Positions 8,245-16,345 of a DNA stretch of 64,000 nt are shown one piece after another. Positions within the stretch are counted from its first letter, which is position 1; each line of letters opens with the position of its first letter. Source of the stretch: Gracilimonas sp. (GTDB taxonomy: Bacteria > Bacteroidota > Rhodothermia > Balneolales > Balneolaceae); the NCBI RefSeq assembly GCF_014762685.1, contig NZ_JABURM010000005.1, forward strand, positions 372,001-436,000. Reading direction: 5' to 3'. The notes below the pieces were generated by a model. That model was not told the origin of the DNA. It did not search any database and saw only the letters and a list, made by a program, of their open reading frames with translations. A program made the position numbers and the translations under genes.

Positions 8245-10276
8245 ATTTCAATACTTTTTGAATTTCCTCAGCGCCTTTTATGGGTTGTTCGCAGGTGAAG
8301 CCTTCACAAACATATAAGGTTGGTTCACCTTCAATCTTTTGTTGGGAAGCAGTATAGGGTGCACAATCTGCTAATTCATTACGGTTATCCTTGTCTATTA
8401 TATGGTTAACAGAAAAGGGCCTGAAATGGCTTTTCAGGGCTTGCAAGAGCGTTGCCTTTTCATTTGAGTCAACAATCAAAGAAAGCTCTTTGGTATCAGC
8501 ATTTAAAAACTGAATGGATTGGATTCCCTGACAAATGCTTGCACCTGAACGGATTAAATCGGCTGAAAAAGCTTTCCCGATTTTGTCGGCGTATTCCTCT
8601 AAATTTGTATTCCCCGTTAAGCGACTCAAGCGTATCAAATTCATCATCGCAACGGAATTTGAGGAGGGAATAGCTCCGTCAAAGATCTGCTTTTGCCGTC
8701 CATAAACCTGGTCTTCATCTGAAACACTAAAATAAAAACCACCTTTATCTTCATCCCAAAATAAATCCAGAAAATGCTGATTCCATTTCAGTGCCTTTTG
8801 CAAATACTCGGGTTTAAAGGTAGTCTGGTATAATTCAATTAAGGCCCAAATAAGAAATGCATAATCATCCGCCATGGCAGGAATAGCTGCTTCTCCATCT
8901 TTAAAGCGATGTAGCAATTGCCCGTTTTTTATTAAATGTTTCTGAAGAAAACGGTATGCGGTTTCAGCCGTTTCTTTAAGTTTCTCTTCATTGAGGGCAA
9001 ACCCGGCTTTAGCTAGGGCGGCAATCATGAGCGCGTTCCAGTCGGTAAGAATTTTATCATCCAATAAAGGATTAATACGTTGCTCTCGTTTTTCAAACAA
9101 TGTTTTTCTGATATCCGTGAACCACGAATATTCATCATTATTCAGTATTTCAGGCAGGTGAGGGATGTTTTTTCCGGTCAGTTTTTTTGTGGCTTCATCC
9201 TTGAAATTTCCCTCTTTGGTGATACCGAATAATTCTGCAAATTTTTCATAATCATTTTTGGTAAGCACTGACTCCAGTTCATCATTTTCCCATACATAAA
9301 ATTTTCCCTCTTCGTCCTCAGTGTCTGCATCTTCAGCCGAGTAAAAAGCTCCGTTTGGATGTGTTAAATTTCGCTCCAGGTATTCAGCTATTTCATATAC
9401 CGTTTGGTGAAAGAGGGGATGCCGGGTGGCTTGCCAGCCTTCGGTATAGGCCATCATCATCAAGGCTTGATCGTAAAGCATTTTTTCAAAATGAGGGAGC
9501 AGCCATTCCCGATCAGTTGAATATCGATGAAAGCCAAATCCAATATGATCCCAAATACCACCTAAACGCATTTGAGTTAATGTTTTGGAAACCATTTTCA
9601 GTAAGCGATCTTCTTTCTTTATTTTCCATTGGCGAAGTAAAAACATCAGGTTGTGTGGGCTTGGAAATTTTGGAGCTTCTCCAAAACCGGCATATTCCTG
9701 ATCAAAACGTTTAACAAGTTGTTCTGCAGCAAAGTCCACGGCTTCCATACCCGGGAAATTTCCACTTTCAAAGTCCTGTGATTTTGTAAACCCTTCCCTG
9801 ATTTTTGCGGTGGCTTTTTCAACACGCTTTGGTTCGTTCTTCCACATCCCGGCTACTCCGGGGATCAGCTGGCGAAGCCCAATGCGATTAAATCGCGCTT
9901 CTTTAGGAATATATGTACCCGCAAAAAAAGGTTCCTTGTCGGGGGTCATAATAATGGTTAACGGCCAGCCGCCGTGGCCGGTAAGCATCTGGCAAACCGT
10001 CATATAAGTACTGTCAATATCCGGGCGCTCTTCGCGATCTACTTTTACATTCACAAAAGCATCGTTCATGAGTTTTGCGATTTCCGGGTCTTCAAAACTT
10101 TCATGCGCCATTACGTGGCACCAGTGGCAAGTGGCATATCCAATAGACAAGAAGACGGGCTTGTTTTCTTTTTTGGCTTTTGTAAAGGCTTCCTTGCCCC
10201 ATGGATACCAATCCACCGGATTATCAGCATGTTGTTGTAAATAAGGACTTTTTTCTGAAGCGAGTTTATTCGGCAT
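8243..10276 (-). CDS. YyaL/SSP411-type thioredoxin-domain protein
   Basis: A 677-residue protein of the DUF255 (spermatogenesis-associated 20-like, YyaL) family. The N-terminal thioredoxin fold carries C50-H-W-C53 inside [17 protein letters not shown] long alpha/alpha-barrel resembling a six-hairpin glycosidase follows. The family is widespread; its enzymatic role is not established. The ATG at 10276 is preferred over an in-frame TTG at 10279. The start lies inside the 3' end of mgsA (11-nt overlap), which indicates translational coupling. Confidence 0.93.
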   Translation of the reverse strand: MPNKLASEKSPYLQQHADNPVDWYPWGKEAFTKAKKENKPVFLSIGYATCHWCHVMAHESFEDPEIAKLMNDAFVNVKVDREERPDIDSTYMTVCQMLTGHGGWPLTIIMTPDKEPFFAGTYIPKEARFNRIGLRQLIPGVAGMWKNEPKRVEKATAKIREGFTKSQDFESGNFPGMEAVDFAAEQLVKRFDQEYAGFGEAPKFPSPHNLMFLLRQWKIKKEDRLLKMVSKTLTQMRLGGIWDHIGFGFHRYSTDREWLLPHFEKMLYDQALMMMAYTEGWQATRHPLFHQTVYEIAEYLERNLTHPNGAFYSAEDADTEDEEGKFYVWENDELESVLTKNDYEKFAELFGITKEGNFKDEATKKLTGKNIPHLPEILNNDEYSWFTDIRKTLFEKREQRINPLLDDKILTDWNALMIAALAKAGFALNEEKLKETAETAYRFLQKHLIKNGQLLHRFKDGEAAIPAMADDYAFLIWALIELYQTTFKPEYLQKALKWNQHFLDLFWDEDKGGFYFSVSDEDQVYGRQKQIFDGAIPSSNSVAMMNLIRLSRLTGNTNLEEYADKIGKAFSADLIRSGASICQGIQSIQFLNADTKELSLIVDSNEKATLLQALKSHFRPFSVNHIIDKDNRNELADCAPYTASQQKIEGEPTLYVCEGFTCEQPIKGAEEIQKVLK

Positions 10277-10757
10277 CAAAATCTTTTTTAAAACGTTGGC
10301 TGTAATCTACAATAAAGCGGTCGTATTTGGATCCCATCAGTGGGGATGTAATCAGAAAATCAGCTGAAGACCGGTTACAGGCCATCGGGATGTTATACAC
10401 AATACTAATTCTCTGAAGTGCTTTCACATCCACATCATGGGGTTGGGCTTGCAAAGGATCCCAGAAAAAGATCATCACATCGATCTCGTTTTGAACTATA
10501 GCAGTTCCGATCTGAAGATCGCCTCCCAAAGGACCGCTTTTAAATCTGAACACAGGCAAGCCTGTTTTTTCTGAAACCAATTTTCCGGTAGTTCCGGTCC
10601 CAAACAGGTTGTGATTTGAAAGATGTTCGCTGTTATATTCAGCCCAATCCAGCAGGTCCATTTTACGATGATCGTGAGCGATTAGTGCGATATTTTTCTT
10701 GGGCTTCATGGGCTGAACGGAATCAGCAATGGAGGGATGCATTTTTTTTGCAGACAT
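10266..10757 (-). CDS. mgsA: Methylglyoxal synthase
   Basis: A 163-residue enzyme that converts dihydroxyacetone phosphate to methylglyoxal, a glycolytic overflow bypass. The conserved segments [20 protein letters not shown] (catalytic Asp) and FFWDPL..QPHDVDV are all present. An N-terminal extension of about 16 residues precedes the usual [10 protein letters not shown] start, so translation could also begin at the internal Met near residue 17. It overlaps yyaL, so the two form an operon. Confidence 0.96.
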   Translation of the reverse strand: MSAKKMHPSIADSVQPMKPKKNIALIAHDHRKMDLLDWAEYNSEHLSNHNLFGTGTTGKLVSEKTGLPVFRFKSGPLGGDLQIGTAIVQNEIDVMIFFWDPLQAQPHDVDVKALQRISIVYNIPMACNRSSADFLITSPLMGSKYDRFIVDYSQRFKKDFDAE

Positions 10758-10900
10758 AATGTAATCTTGTGTGAGTAATGATCACTCAAATATGCGAAGA
10801 GCTGGACAATTAAAAAAACCTATGAAGATAGAATTAGGGATAGTTGTAATTTGAGTAAAAAACTGGCTCCATCAATTTATAAAATAAGTAAAGAATTAAA

Positions 10901-10908
10901 TTAAAAAT
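10901..10908. repeat. Target-site duplication, left copy
   Basis: TTAAAAAT lies immediately outside the left terminal inverted repeat. It is identical to 11494-11501 on the other side of the element. Eight base pairs is the size expected for IS1595-family insertion. Confidence 0.95.
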
Positions 10909-10926
10909 GGGTCAAGACAACTTAAG
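10909..10926 (+). repeat. Left terminal inverted repeat
   Basis: GGGTCAAGACAACTTAAG. It matches the reverse complement of 11476-11493 at 17 of 18 positions. Confidence 0.93.
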
Positions 10927-10953
10927 GAAATTTAAAAATCCGTAAGTTGTTGA

Positions 10954-11490
10954 ATGCCAATTAATAACAAATATGTTTACCGTTCAAGAATTACAGAGGC
11001 CAAATTCAGGCAGTTTTTGAAGCTTTTTTGTCTGGATTTGACAGCCACTCAGATAGCTGAATTGACCCATCTGAGTCGTAATTCTGTGAACAAGTATTTG
11101 AAGGCGATTCGTGGTCGCATTGCTGAGCTTTGCGAGAGCGAATCTCCTTTTAGTGGCCAAGTTGAAGTCGATGAATCTTACTTCGGTGCCCGTCGGGCCA
11201 AAGGCAAACGAGGCCAAGGAGCCCGAGGTAAAACCATTGTCTTCGGAATCTTTAAACGTAATGGAAACGTGTATACAGAAATTGTCCCAGATGCCTCGAA
11301 AAAGAGCCTTCAACGTGTTATTCGGGGTAAAGTGAGTCCCAATAGCATCATACACTCTGACGGGTGGAGAGGCTATAACGGACTGGTGGATCTGGGCTAT
11401 GCCAAACACCTTCGGTTTAATTATCGTAAAGAAAATATTTATCCAAAATTGTTAACATACATCCGTCAAGAACCGCTTAAGTTGTTTTGA
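10954..11490 (+). pseudogene. IS1595-family transposase with internal in-frame deletion
   Basis: The 178-residue frame shows an N-terminal helical DNA-binding region, then an ISXO2-like DDE domain. The first Asp is D73 in QVEVDESYFG and the second is D136 in IIHSDGWRGY. After GYAKHLR (about residue 154) it jumps straight to FNYRKENIYPKLL, which in relatives is the end of the protein. The segment that normally carries the HINGIE/FW motif and the third catalytic residue is missing without loss of frame. The product should be inactive. The TGA stop lies inside the right inverted repeat. Confidence 0.9.
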
Positions 11491-11493
11491 CCC
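11476..11493 (-). repeat. Right terminal inverted repeat
   Basis: Read on the reverse strand this is GGGTCAAAACAACTTAAG. One mismatch separates it from the left repeat. Confidence 0.93.
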
Positions 11494-11501
11494 TTAAAAA
11501 T
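11494..11501. repeat. Target-site duplication, right copy
   Basis: TTAAAAAT, identical to 10901-10908. Confidence 0.95.
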
Positions 11502-11522
11502 TTATTTATAACATACTTAATG

Positions 11523-12092
11523 TTAATCAAATATTTGTTCAATTTTTGAATTCATGTTATGATTAAAATCCTTAATAGATTTATAGGATGAAAGCCTATA
11601 AAGTAAAGAATCATTTCTTTCAATGTTCATAATACCGATAGTTGAGGCATTAACATGAAATTTATTCTTTAATATTAATACCTGAGGGATAGCACCTTCC
11701 CCGTCAAATTTATTCCATATATAATTATCTACTCCTAAATTATACCAACCAGCTCCAGCTATAATTTCATCGTAAGGTCCTGATTTATTTAAGAATTCCA
11801 CGCCCCTAGTACTATTAACCTCAACGGAAATACCAGTAGTCATCAATCTAAAATCATGAAGTTTAGAAACTTCTCTTAATCTATCCTTCATTACTTTTAT
11901 TTCTTTATGAAGTGAGTCATTACAAGCAGCACAATCAGCAGAACCTATATATACGAGATGAAAATAATCTCCTCCAGTAAAATCGGTAATATCGGTTTGT
12001 GCATAATTCTGATCTGTAGATTGATTAAAGTATATGGTACCGAAAAGTAACCCTATTATAAAAATTAATATAAATAATATTTTATCTTTCAT
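11523..12092 (-). CDS. Membrane-anchored thioredoxin-fold protein (CAAC)
   Basis: A 189-residue protein with an N-terminal signal anchor (residues 4-21) and a periplasmic domain. The core strand HLVYIGSADCAACNDS carries a C54-A-A-C57 redox motif in the position of the thioredoxin active site. Further on, AIPQVLIL matches the cis-Pro loop. I infer an envelope thiol-disulfide protein; whether it oxidises or reduces is not visible. Its ATG overlaps the TGA of the propeller gene (ATGA), so the two are translationally coupled. Codon use is clearly more AT-rich than in the flanking housekeeping genes. The downstream IS ends 29 bp away. Confidence 0.8.
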   Translation of the reverse strand: MKDKILFILIFIIGLLFGTIYFNQSTDQNYAQTDITDFTGGDYFHLVYIGSADCAACNDSLHKEIKVMKDRLREVSKLHDFRLMTTGISVEVNSTRGVEFLNKSGPYDEIIAGAGWYNLGVDNYIWNKFDGEGAIPQVLILKNKFHVNASTIGIMNIERNDSLLYRLSSYKSIKDFNHNMNSKIEQIFD

Positions 12093-13261
12093 TTTAAAAT
12101 GTAATTATGAATTGATAAAGTATCGTTTTTTAAATGCATAATATTATGTTTGCTAAACCATATATTTTCATCATTTAAATCTATACTGCCAAGAAATGAA
12201 TATTTGTCTTTTAACAAATCGATTAGGTAGAAGTCTTTATTCTCGTCCCAAATTATTCCATATTCATTTAAAGATCTATTGGATAAATGGCGAATTGAAA
12301 CAATTATTTTGCCATTATTGAGGACTGTTATGTTATCCAGAAAACTCCAGTCTTCAACATTAACAAATAATTCATGATTTTGAGTATTGTATTTATGTTT
12401 GGAATTCACAAAGTCCTTAAAAATGTATCTTTTGAAAAGCTCTTTATTTTTTAAAAAATACAATTCAGGAATTTTATCATAATAATGTAGATAAAAATGT
12501 TGATTGTCTATTTTTATATTTTTAACACTCCCTTTTTCAAAAGGTTGTATTAACATCCAGTTATTTTTTGTTTTATAAAACTCTCCAAAAGAGTTCATTA
12601 TCTCACCACTTTTATTTATAAAGTGTAGGGGATTAATTGAATTGGAACTTGAATTTTCCCCCTGAGATAATGAACTAAATAGACCGAGGACTAAAAAATT
12701 TTCGTTATAAGTAGTTAAAGAACTTGGTTGTATTTTATTTAAACTAATTGATTTTTCAAATTCACATGAAGGGTTTTGACAATCAAAAATATTTATTCTC
12801 GAATCCTTTGTTGAGACATATATTTTTTGATTTTTTATATGGAAATCAGTTGGAAACATTAATTCACCAGGACCTCTACCAGATTTAGCTATTGAACTCC
12901 ATAGTTTATTTTTTGAATCATACTCTAAAAAAGTATTACTAAGAGGATTTAATATTATTCCTCTTGTGGAATTTAGGCTACTATACTTAATAGAATTTAA
13001 ATCGATTTCAGGCTTTTCAATGATAAAAGTGGAATCAAAATCGAAGTATTTTTTAAATGTTTTTTTTCCTAAAATACTCTCATCGGGCTTAATAATTTCT
13101 TCCTTTATGTCACTACTATACTCACGATTTATTTCAACAATGGGTACATCTATGCTTTCATAGGGAAATCTTTCTGGCATTGGATGAAACTCAAATGTTT
13201 CATTTTTGCAAGAAAGAATTACAAAAGATAAAAAGATAACTATGACTAATAATCTTGACAT
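12089..13261 (-). CDS. 6-bladed beta-propeller lipoprotein
   Basis: The 390-residue product starts at ATG 13261, with a GGAAG just before it; an in-frame TTG at 13270 is the alternative. A lipoprotein signal ends at C18 (SFVILSC). The segment SGRGPGELMFPTDF, followed by a KIYVSTKDSRINIFD blade strand, is the signature of the Bacteroidota 6-bladed propeller (NHL/BF2222-like) family. Members sit on the outer membrane or periplasm and often accompany NVEAL peptides; the ligand is unknown. It lies 67 nt downstream of the NVEAL-like peptide gene behind a terminator, and overlaps the thioredoxin-like gene by 4 nt. The gene is very AT-rich. Confidence 0.85.
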   Translation of the reverse strand: MSRLLVIVIFLSFVILSCKNETFEFHPMPERFPYESIDVPIVEINREYSSDIKEEIIKPDESILGKKTFKKYFDFDSTFIIEKPEIDLNSIKYSSLNSTRGIILNPLSNTFLEYDSKNKLWSSIAKSGRGPGELMFPTDFHIKNQKIYVSTKDSRINIFDCQNPSCEFEKSISLNKIQPSSLTTYNENFLVLGLFSSLSQGENSSSNSINPLHFINKSGEIMNSFGEFYKTKNNWMLIQPFEKGSVKNIKIDNQHFYLHYYDKIPELYFLKNKELFKRYIFKDFVNSKHKYNTQNHELFVNVEDWSFLDNITVLNNGKIIVSIRHLSNRSLNEYGIIWDENKDFYLIDLLKDKYSFLGSIDLNDENIWFSKHNIMHLKNDTLSIHNYILK

Positions 13262-13277
13262 AACTTCCAATTTTAAT

Positions 13278-13311
13278 AAAAAAAGTACCTGTACTAGGTA
13301 CAGGTACTTTT
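13278..13311 (-). terminator. Internal terminator between peptide and propeller genes
   Basis: AAAAGTACCTGTAC (13281-13294) and GTACAGGTACTTTT (13298-13311) form a perfect 14-bp stem with a 3-nt loop. On the reverse strand it is followed by more T residues (13280-13278). It would end most peptide transcripts and allow limited read-through into the propeller and thioredoxin-like genes. Confidence 0.85.
13295..13309. repeat. 15-bp direct repeat, copy in terminator
   Basis: TAGGTACAGGTACTT. It is identical to 13464-13478 inside the peptide gene, so the coding mRNA could pair with one arm of the terminator. Confidence 0.7.
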
Positions 13312-13327
13312 AAATCTTATAGGTTTA

Positions 13328-13578
13328 TTATTCTACCTCTGGGTCAGTTGGGCGATCCCCACATGGTTTAGTACTTGTACATGGTTCTTCACCATTTATT
13401 CCATAACAATCGGTGCCATTTTGGTTAGCATAACACTTTCCATTGTATTCATAACAATATTGATAGGTACAGGTACTTCTTGCTTCTGTATGTTGGTAGT
13501 TTGTAAAGCCAAAACTAAGAGCTATACCAAAATAAGTGAAGCGAAAAATTTGGCTACATTTGTTTTATTTAGTTTCAT
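13328..13578 (-). pseudogene. NVEAL-like six-cysteine secreted peptide, frameshifted
   Basis: From ATG 13578 the frame reads MKLNKTNVAKFFASLILV and stops at TAG. A shift of one base near 13528 joins it to an open frame that continues GIALSFGFTNYQHTEARS and ends at tandem TAA TAA (13330-13325). The repaired product is about 83 residues: a hydrophobic leader, an NVEAL-like motif (QHTEAR in place of NVEALA), and a tail with six Cys. The tail holds three tandem CY-x2/3-NG units (CYEYNGK, CYANQNGTD, CYGINGEEP). One missing G in the TTTGG run explains the break. It could be a true mutation, an assembly error, or less likely a -1 frameshift, since no canonical slippery heptamer is present. The gene heads the propeller/thioredoxin cluster. 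Confidence 0.78.
13464..13478. repeat. 15-bp direct repeat, copy in peptide gene
   Basis: TAGGTACAGGTACTT. On the reverse strand it encodes the S-T-C-T region before the cysteine repeats. See 13295-13309. Confidence 0.7.
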
Positions 13579-13612
13579 AATATCAATCTTTTAAGGGTTA
13601 AAGATTGATATT
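13579..13612 (-). promoter_or_regulatory. Hairpin directly before the peptide start codon
   Basis: AATATCAATCTTT (13579-13591) pairs perfectly with AAAGATTGATATT (13600-13612) across an 8-nt loop. It ends one base from the ATG of the NVEAL-like gene. A 13-bp stem here should affect ribosome access or mRNA stability in the 5' leader. Confidence 0.65.
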
Positions 13613-13843
13613 TAAATAAGAAAAAAAAAACAAAACTGGCAAATATTAAATTAGTGTATTCTTGCATTGTGGATATGTAATTTTATTTTAATCACAAACT
13701 CTTCAAATGAGATTAAGCGACACTATTGGGGAGCTGATAGCTTAGTATCATTTACTAAAGACTTGAAATAAAATCTTAGACACCCGATTCTCTACTTTTA
13801 ACTGGTACATAAACGGGGAGGGGCTCAATCCCGTAACCGAACT
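13613..13843. other. Intergenic AT-rich region
   Basis: No coding frame is convincing here. A poly-A/T stretch (13619-13630) and a near-match to the -7 box on the reverse strand (around 13650) could hold the promoter of the peptide cluster. ACGGG (13813-13817) with CCCGT (13830-13834) could be a weak terminator of the cyclase gene. Confidence 0.4.
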
Positions 13844-15691
13844 CTAAATAACCAAGCGCATAGGGGGGCGTTCCAGGCGAATTTGTTTCACTTTAAACTC
13901 TTCATCATCAAAGCCTTTTAGTTCTTTTAAGCTTTCTTTTACAAAAAATGTATCGGAATGCTGGTCAAGATAAAGCTGTACATCAGGATGGTTGAAAACA
14001 GCTTCCGACACCATGATTTCTTTTTCAGAAGCCGCATCAACCAGGCGGGAAGCAATATTAACGGTGGTTCCAAAGTAATCAATGCGGCCGTTGAGATTTA
14101 CAGCGGTACAATCTCCATAGTGAACCCCGGCTTTAATCTTAAATGCATTGCCAACCGAAGAGGAAGTAGTAAAAATTTGTTGAATACGTTGTACAGCTTT
14201 TAATGCCGATACCGGTTCCCAAAACACCGCCATCACAGAATCTCCGATGGTTTTCACAATACCACCTCGTTCTTCAGCCACTATCTGCTGTATAATTTTA
14301 AAGTGTCCCATCACTCTGCCAATAGCTGATTCATCGCCTTCTTTCACATACAGTTCGGTAGAATTCATTAAGTCGGTAAATAACATGGTAACTTCAGATG
14401 CTTTTACCTTACTTGTTTCTTTTAAGGTTTCCCTTGAAAACAGAGAGGTGAAATCTACTGATGAACTTACTTCGCTGGCGTAAATAGCTTCTTCTTTCCA
14501 GTTTAGCTTGTCAATAAAACATACCAGATTTTTGGAAGAATAATTACTGATGCTCAGATTGGGGGTGCGGGATATGACTATTTCCTGCCCGTCCAGTTCT
14601 TCATCTGTAATGAAAAATTTAACATTGTCGGCACCGTCATCCCTGACATGGAGTTTCAAATGCCCCTCATGATTATGTGTACGAAATAGATAGGTGCCCA
14701 CTTCGAGCTCGAGTTGGGGATAGCGTTCGTCTCCGATACCTAAAGTTTGTTGAATTACACGGTGAGGTTTAGAACCCGGCCCTCCCAGGCAATACATTTT
14801 ATCCGGGATTGTACGGATAAGGGGATGAGGTCTGAAAACGAGGTGCGTGTTTCGGTTAAAATCCATGGTATAATCGGAGTCGCAATCTTCACAGAAAAGA
14901 TGGACTCTCGCTTTTTTCATTTTACGAAAATTATTTTTTGGAGACTTGCATTTAGGACAGCATACATCCCAGCTGAAGTCAAGCAAATCAAGCTTTGAGG
15001 CATGCAGAAATACATTGAGTACCGAATATTTTTTTTCACCCCAGTATTCGGCAAGAGCATAAGGGTGTATGCGTTTCAGATCTTCATCTTCTGCATACCT
15101 GATAAGGTGAATAAGCCGCTCAACGATACGCTTTCGTTTACTTTCTTCAATAAGCCTTTCTTTGAGAGTCTCTAATTTTCGATTTGCTCCACGGACTAAT
15201 TTTTTGGGTTTAGATAACTCATACGGCTTTACATTGCCTGTAGCACTTTTTTCTATCTTCTGTAAATACTTATTGAGTCTGATTTTTATGACATAGTTGA
15301 TATAAAATTTAACCAGATATGATAGGGCCACATTGGATGGAGTTACCCAAATTTTAACTATTAACTTTGTGCCTTCATCGGTAGGTATGCATTCTGTGTA
15401 CAGTCTTAATTCTTTAAGTATACCCAGCTTGTAGTTTCTCTTCACTTCGTACCGATAAGGGGTTTCCCATGAATAGGGCTCCTCTGTCCACGTCATGTAC
15501 GATTTTAAGCTATGATTGCTAAGTTCTAAATATCCTTTTGGAGTATTGCGAGATAGTGATGTTGTTTGGACAGGAGTTGCCCCAAGTTTTCTGAAAAGCC
15601 GATTAGTATCTGAGATATAGGGCCACAGCTGGTTGGGTGATGCCGCCAACTTGAAATTCCAAATATGTAATTGTTGTTGTCCTTCCTTCAT
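13844..15691 (-). CDS. SRPBCC / DUF5939 / class III nucleotidyl cyclase
   Basis: A 615-residue soluble protein in three parts. Residues 1-150 look like an SRPBCC ligand-binding fold (IWNFKLAASPNQLWPYISDT). A middle DUF5939-type region carries a zinc ribbon (CCPKCKSP ... FCEDCDS). The C-terminal class III cyclase domain has metal-binding D440 (LFTDLMNST) and D484 (KTIGDSVMAVF). Lys480 and the Asp of RIDYFGTTVNIASRL are the substrate-specifying residues typical of adenylyl cyclases, and the N and R of NIASR are the transition-state residues. I infer cAMP synthesis controlled by a ligand at the N-terminus. It is divergent from ndk. Confidence 0.93.
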   Translation of the reverse strand: MKEGQQQLHIWNFKLAASPNQLWPYISDTNRLFRKLGATPVQTTSLSRNTPKGYLELSNHSLKSYMTWTEEPYSWETPYRYEVKRNYKLGILKELRLYTECIPTDEGTKLIVKIWVTPSNVALSYLVKFYINYVIKIRLNKYLQKIEKSATGNVKPYELSKPKKLVRGANRKLETLKERLIEESKRKRIVERLIHLIRYAEDEDLKRIHPYALAEYWGEKKYSVLNVFLHASKLDLLDFSWDVCCPKCKSPKNNFRKMKKARVHLFCEDCDSDYTMDFNRNTHLVFRPHPLIRTIPDKMYCLGGPGSKPHRVIQQTLGIGDERYPQLELEVGTYLFRTHNHEGHLKLHVRDDGADNVKFFITDEELDGQEIVISRTPNLSISNYSSKNLVCFIDKLNWKEEAIYASEVSSSVDFTSLFSRETLKETSKVKASEVTMLFTDLMNSTELYVKEGDESAIGRVMGHFKIIQQIVAEERGGIVKTIGDSVMAVFWEPVSALKAVQRIQQIFTTSSSVGNAFKIKAGVHYGDCTAVNLNGRIDYFGTTVNIASRLVDAASEKEIMVSEAVFNHPDVQLYLDQHSDTFFVKESLKELKGFDDEEFKVKQIRLERPPMRLVI

Positions 15692-15826
15692 AAATACTAA
15701 TCGCGGTAACTCTTAAAGTAAAGTACTTAAAGGTTCGAAACTTGATGAATGAACCCGTATCTTTACGGAACATGTAATAGAGACACTGTAAGACTAAATG
15801 TTACAAAAATTTAATACACAATAATA

Positions 15827-16258
15827 ATGGCAAAAGAAAGAACACTGACTATTCTAAAACCTGATTGCGTCCGAAAAGGACTGATTGGAGAAGTAACTAA
15901 GAGAATTCAAGAAGCCGGTTTTAAGATTCTGGCGATGAAAATGACTCGTTTAACTAAAGATACTGCCGGTGGTTTTTATGCAGTACACAAAGAGCGTCCA
16001 TTTTATGAGGAGCTGTGTGAGTTCATGAGCAGCGGAGCATGCGTACCAATGATTCTTGAAAAGGAAAATGCTATTGCTGATTTTAGAAAATTAATTGGGG
16101 CTACCAATCCGGCAGAAGCAGATAAAGGAACTATACGGGCTGACTTTGCAGACAGCGTTGGAGAAAATATCGTTCACGGTTCTGATTCGGTGGAAAATGG
16201 CAAGATTGAAGCTGCTTACTTTTTTGCAGAGTCTGAAGTAGTAGCAAATCAAGCTTAA
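15827..16258 (+). CDS. ndk: Nucleoside diphosphate kinase
   Basis: A 143-residue protein of standard length that transfers the gamma phosphate among nucleoside di- and triphosphates. The catalytic His lies in NIVHGSDS, the N-terminus is [14 protein letters not shown], and the Kpn-loop region and [17 protein letters not shown] are intact. A TATCTTTA element (15758-15765) upstream resembles the -7 box. A terminator follows. Confidence 0.98.
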   Translation: MAKERTLTILKPDCVRKGLIGEVTKRIQEAGFKILAMKMTRLTKDTAGGFYAVHKERPFYEELCEFMSSGACVPMILEKENAIADFRKLIGATNPAEADKGTIRADFADSVGENIVHGSDSVENGKIEAAYFFAESEVVANQA

Positions 16259-16288
16259 ATTAATTGCGATAATCATACTACATTTGAG

Positions 16289-16319
16289 CCTCGTTTAAAT
16301 TATTTGAACGAGGTTTTTT
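16289..16319 (+). terminator. Intrinsic terminator of ndk
   Basis: CCTCGTT (16289-16295) pairs with AACGAGG (16307-16313), followed by six T residues. It lies 30 nt after the ndk stop. Confidence 0.82.
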
Positions 16320-16345
16320 ATTGTCCTTAATCTAAATCCATTGTC

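Larger units (their letters stand above)
10909..11493 (+). mobile_element. IS1595-family insertion sequence, internally deleted
   Basis: A 585-bp element bounded by 18-bp terminal inverted repeats that match at 17 positions and flanked by a perfect 8-bp duplication TTAAAAAT. It contains one transposase-like frame. That frame has lost the region between the second catalytic Asp and the C-terminal RFN-type motif. The ends look intact, so the element could have been mobilised in trans by a full-length relative. Alternatively it was deleted after insertion. It lies 29 bp downstream of the thioredoxin-like gene. Confidence 0.93.
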
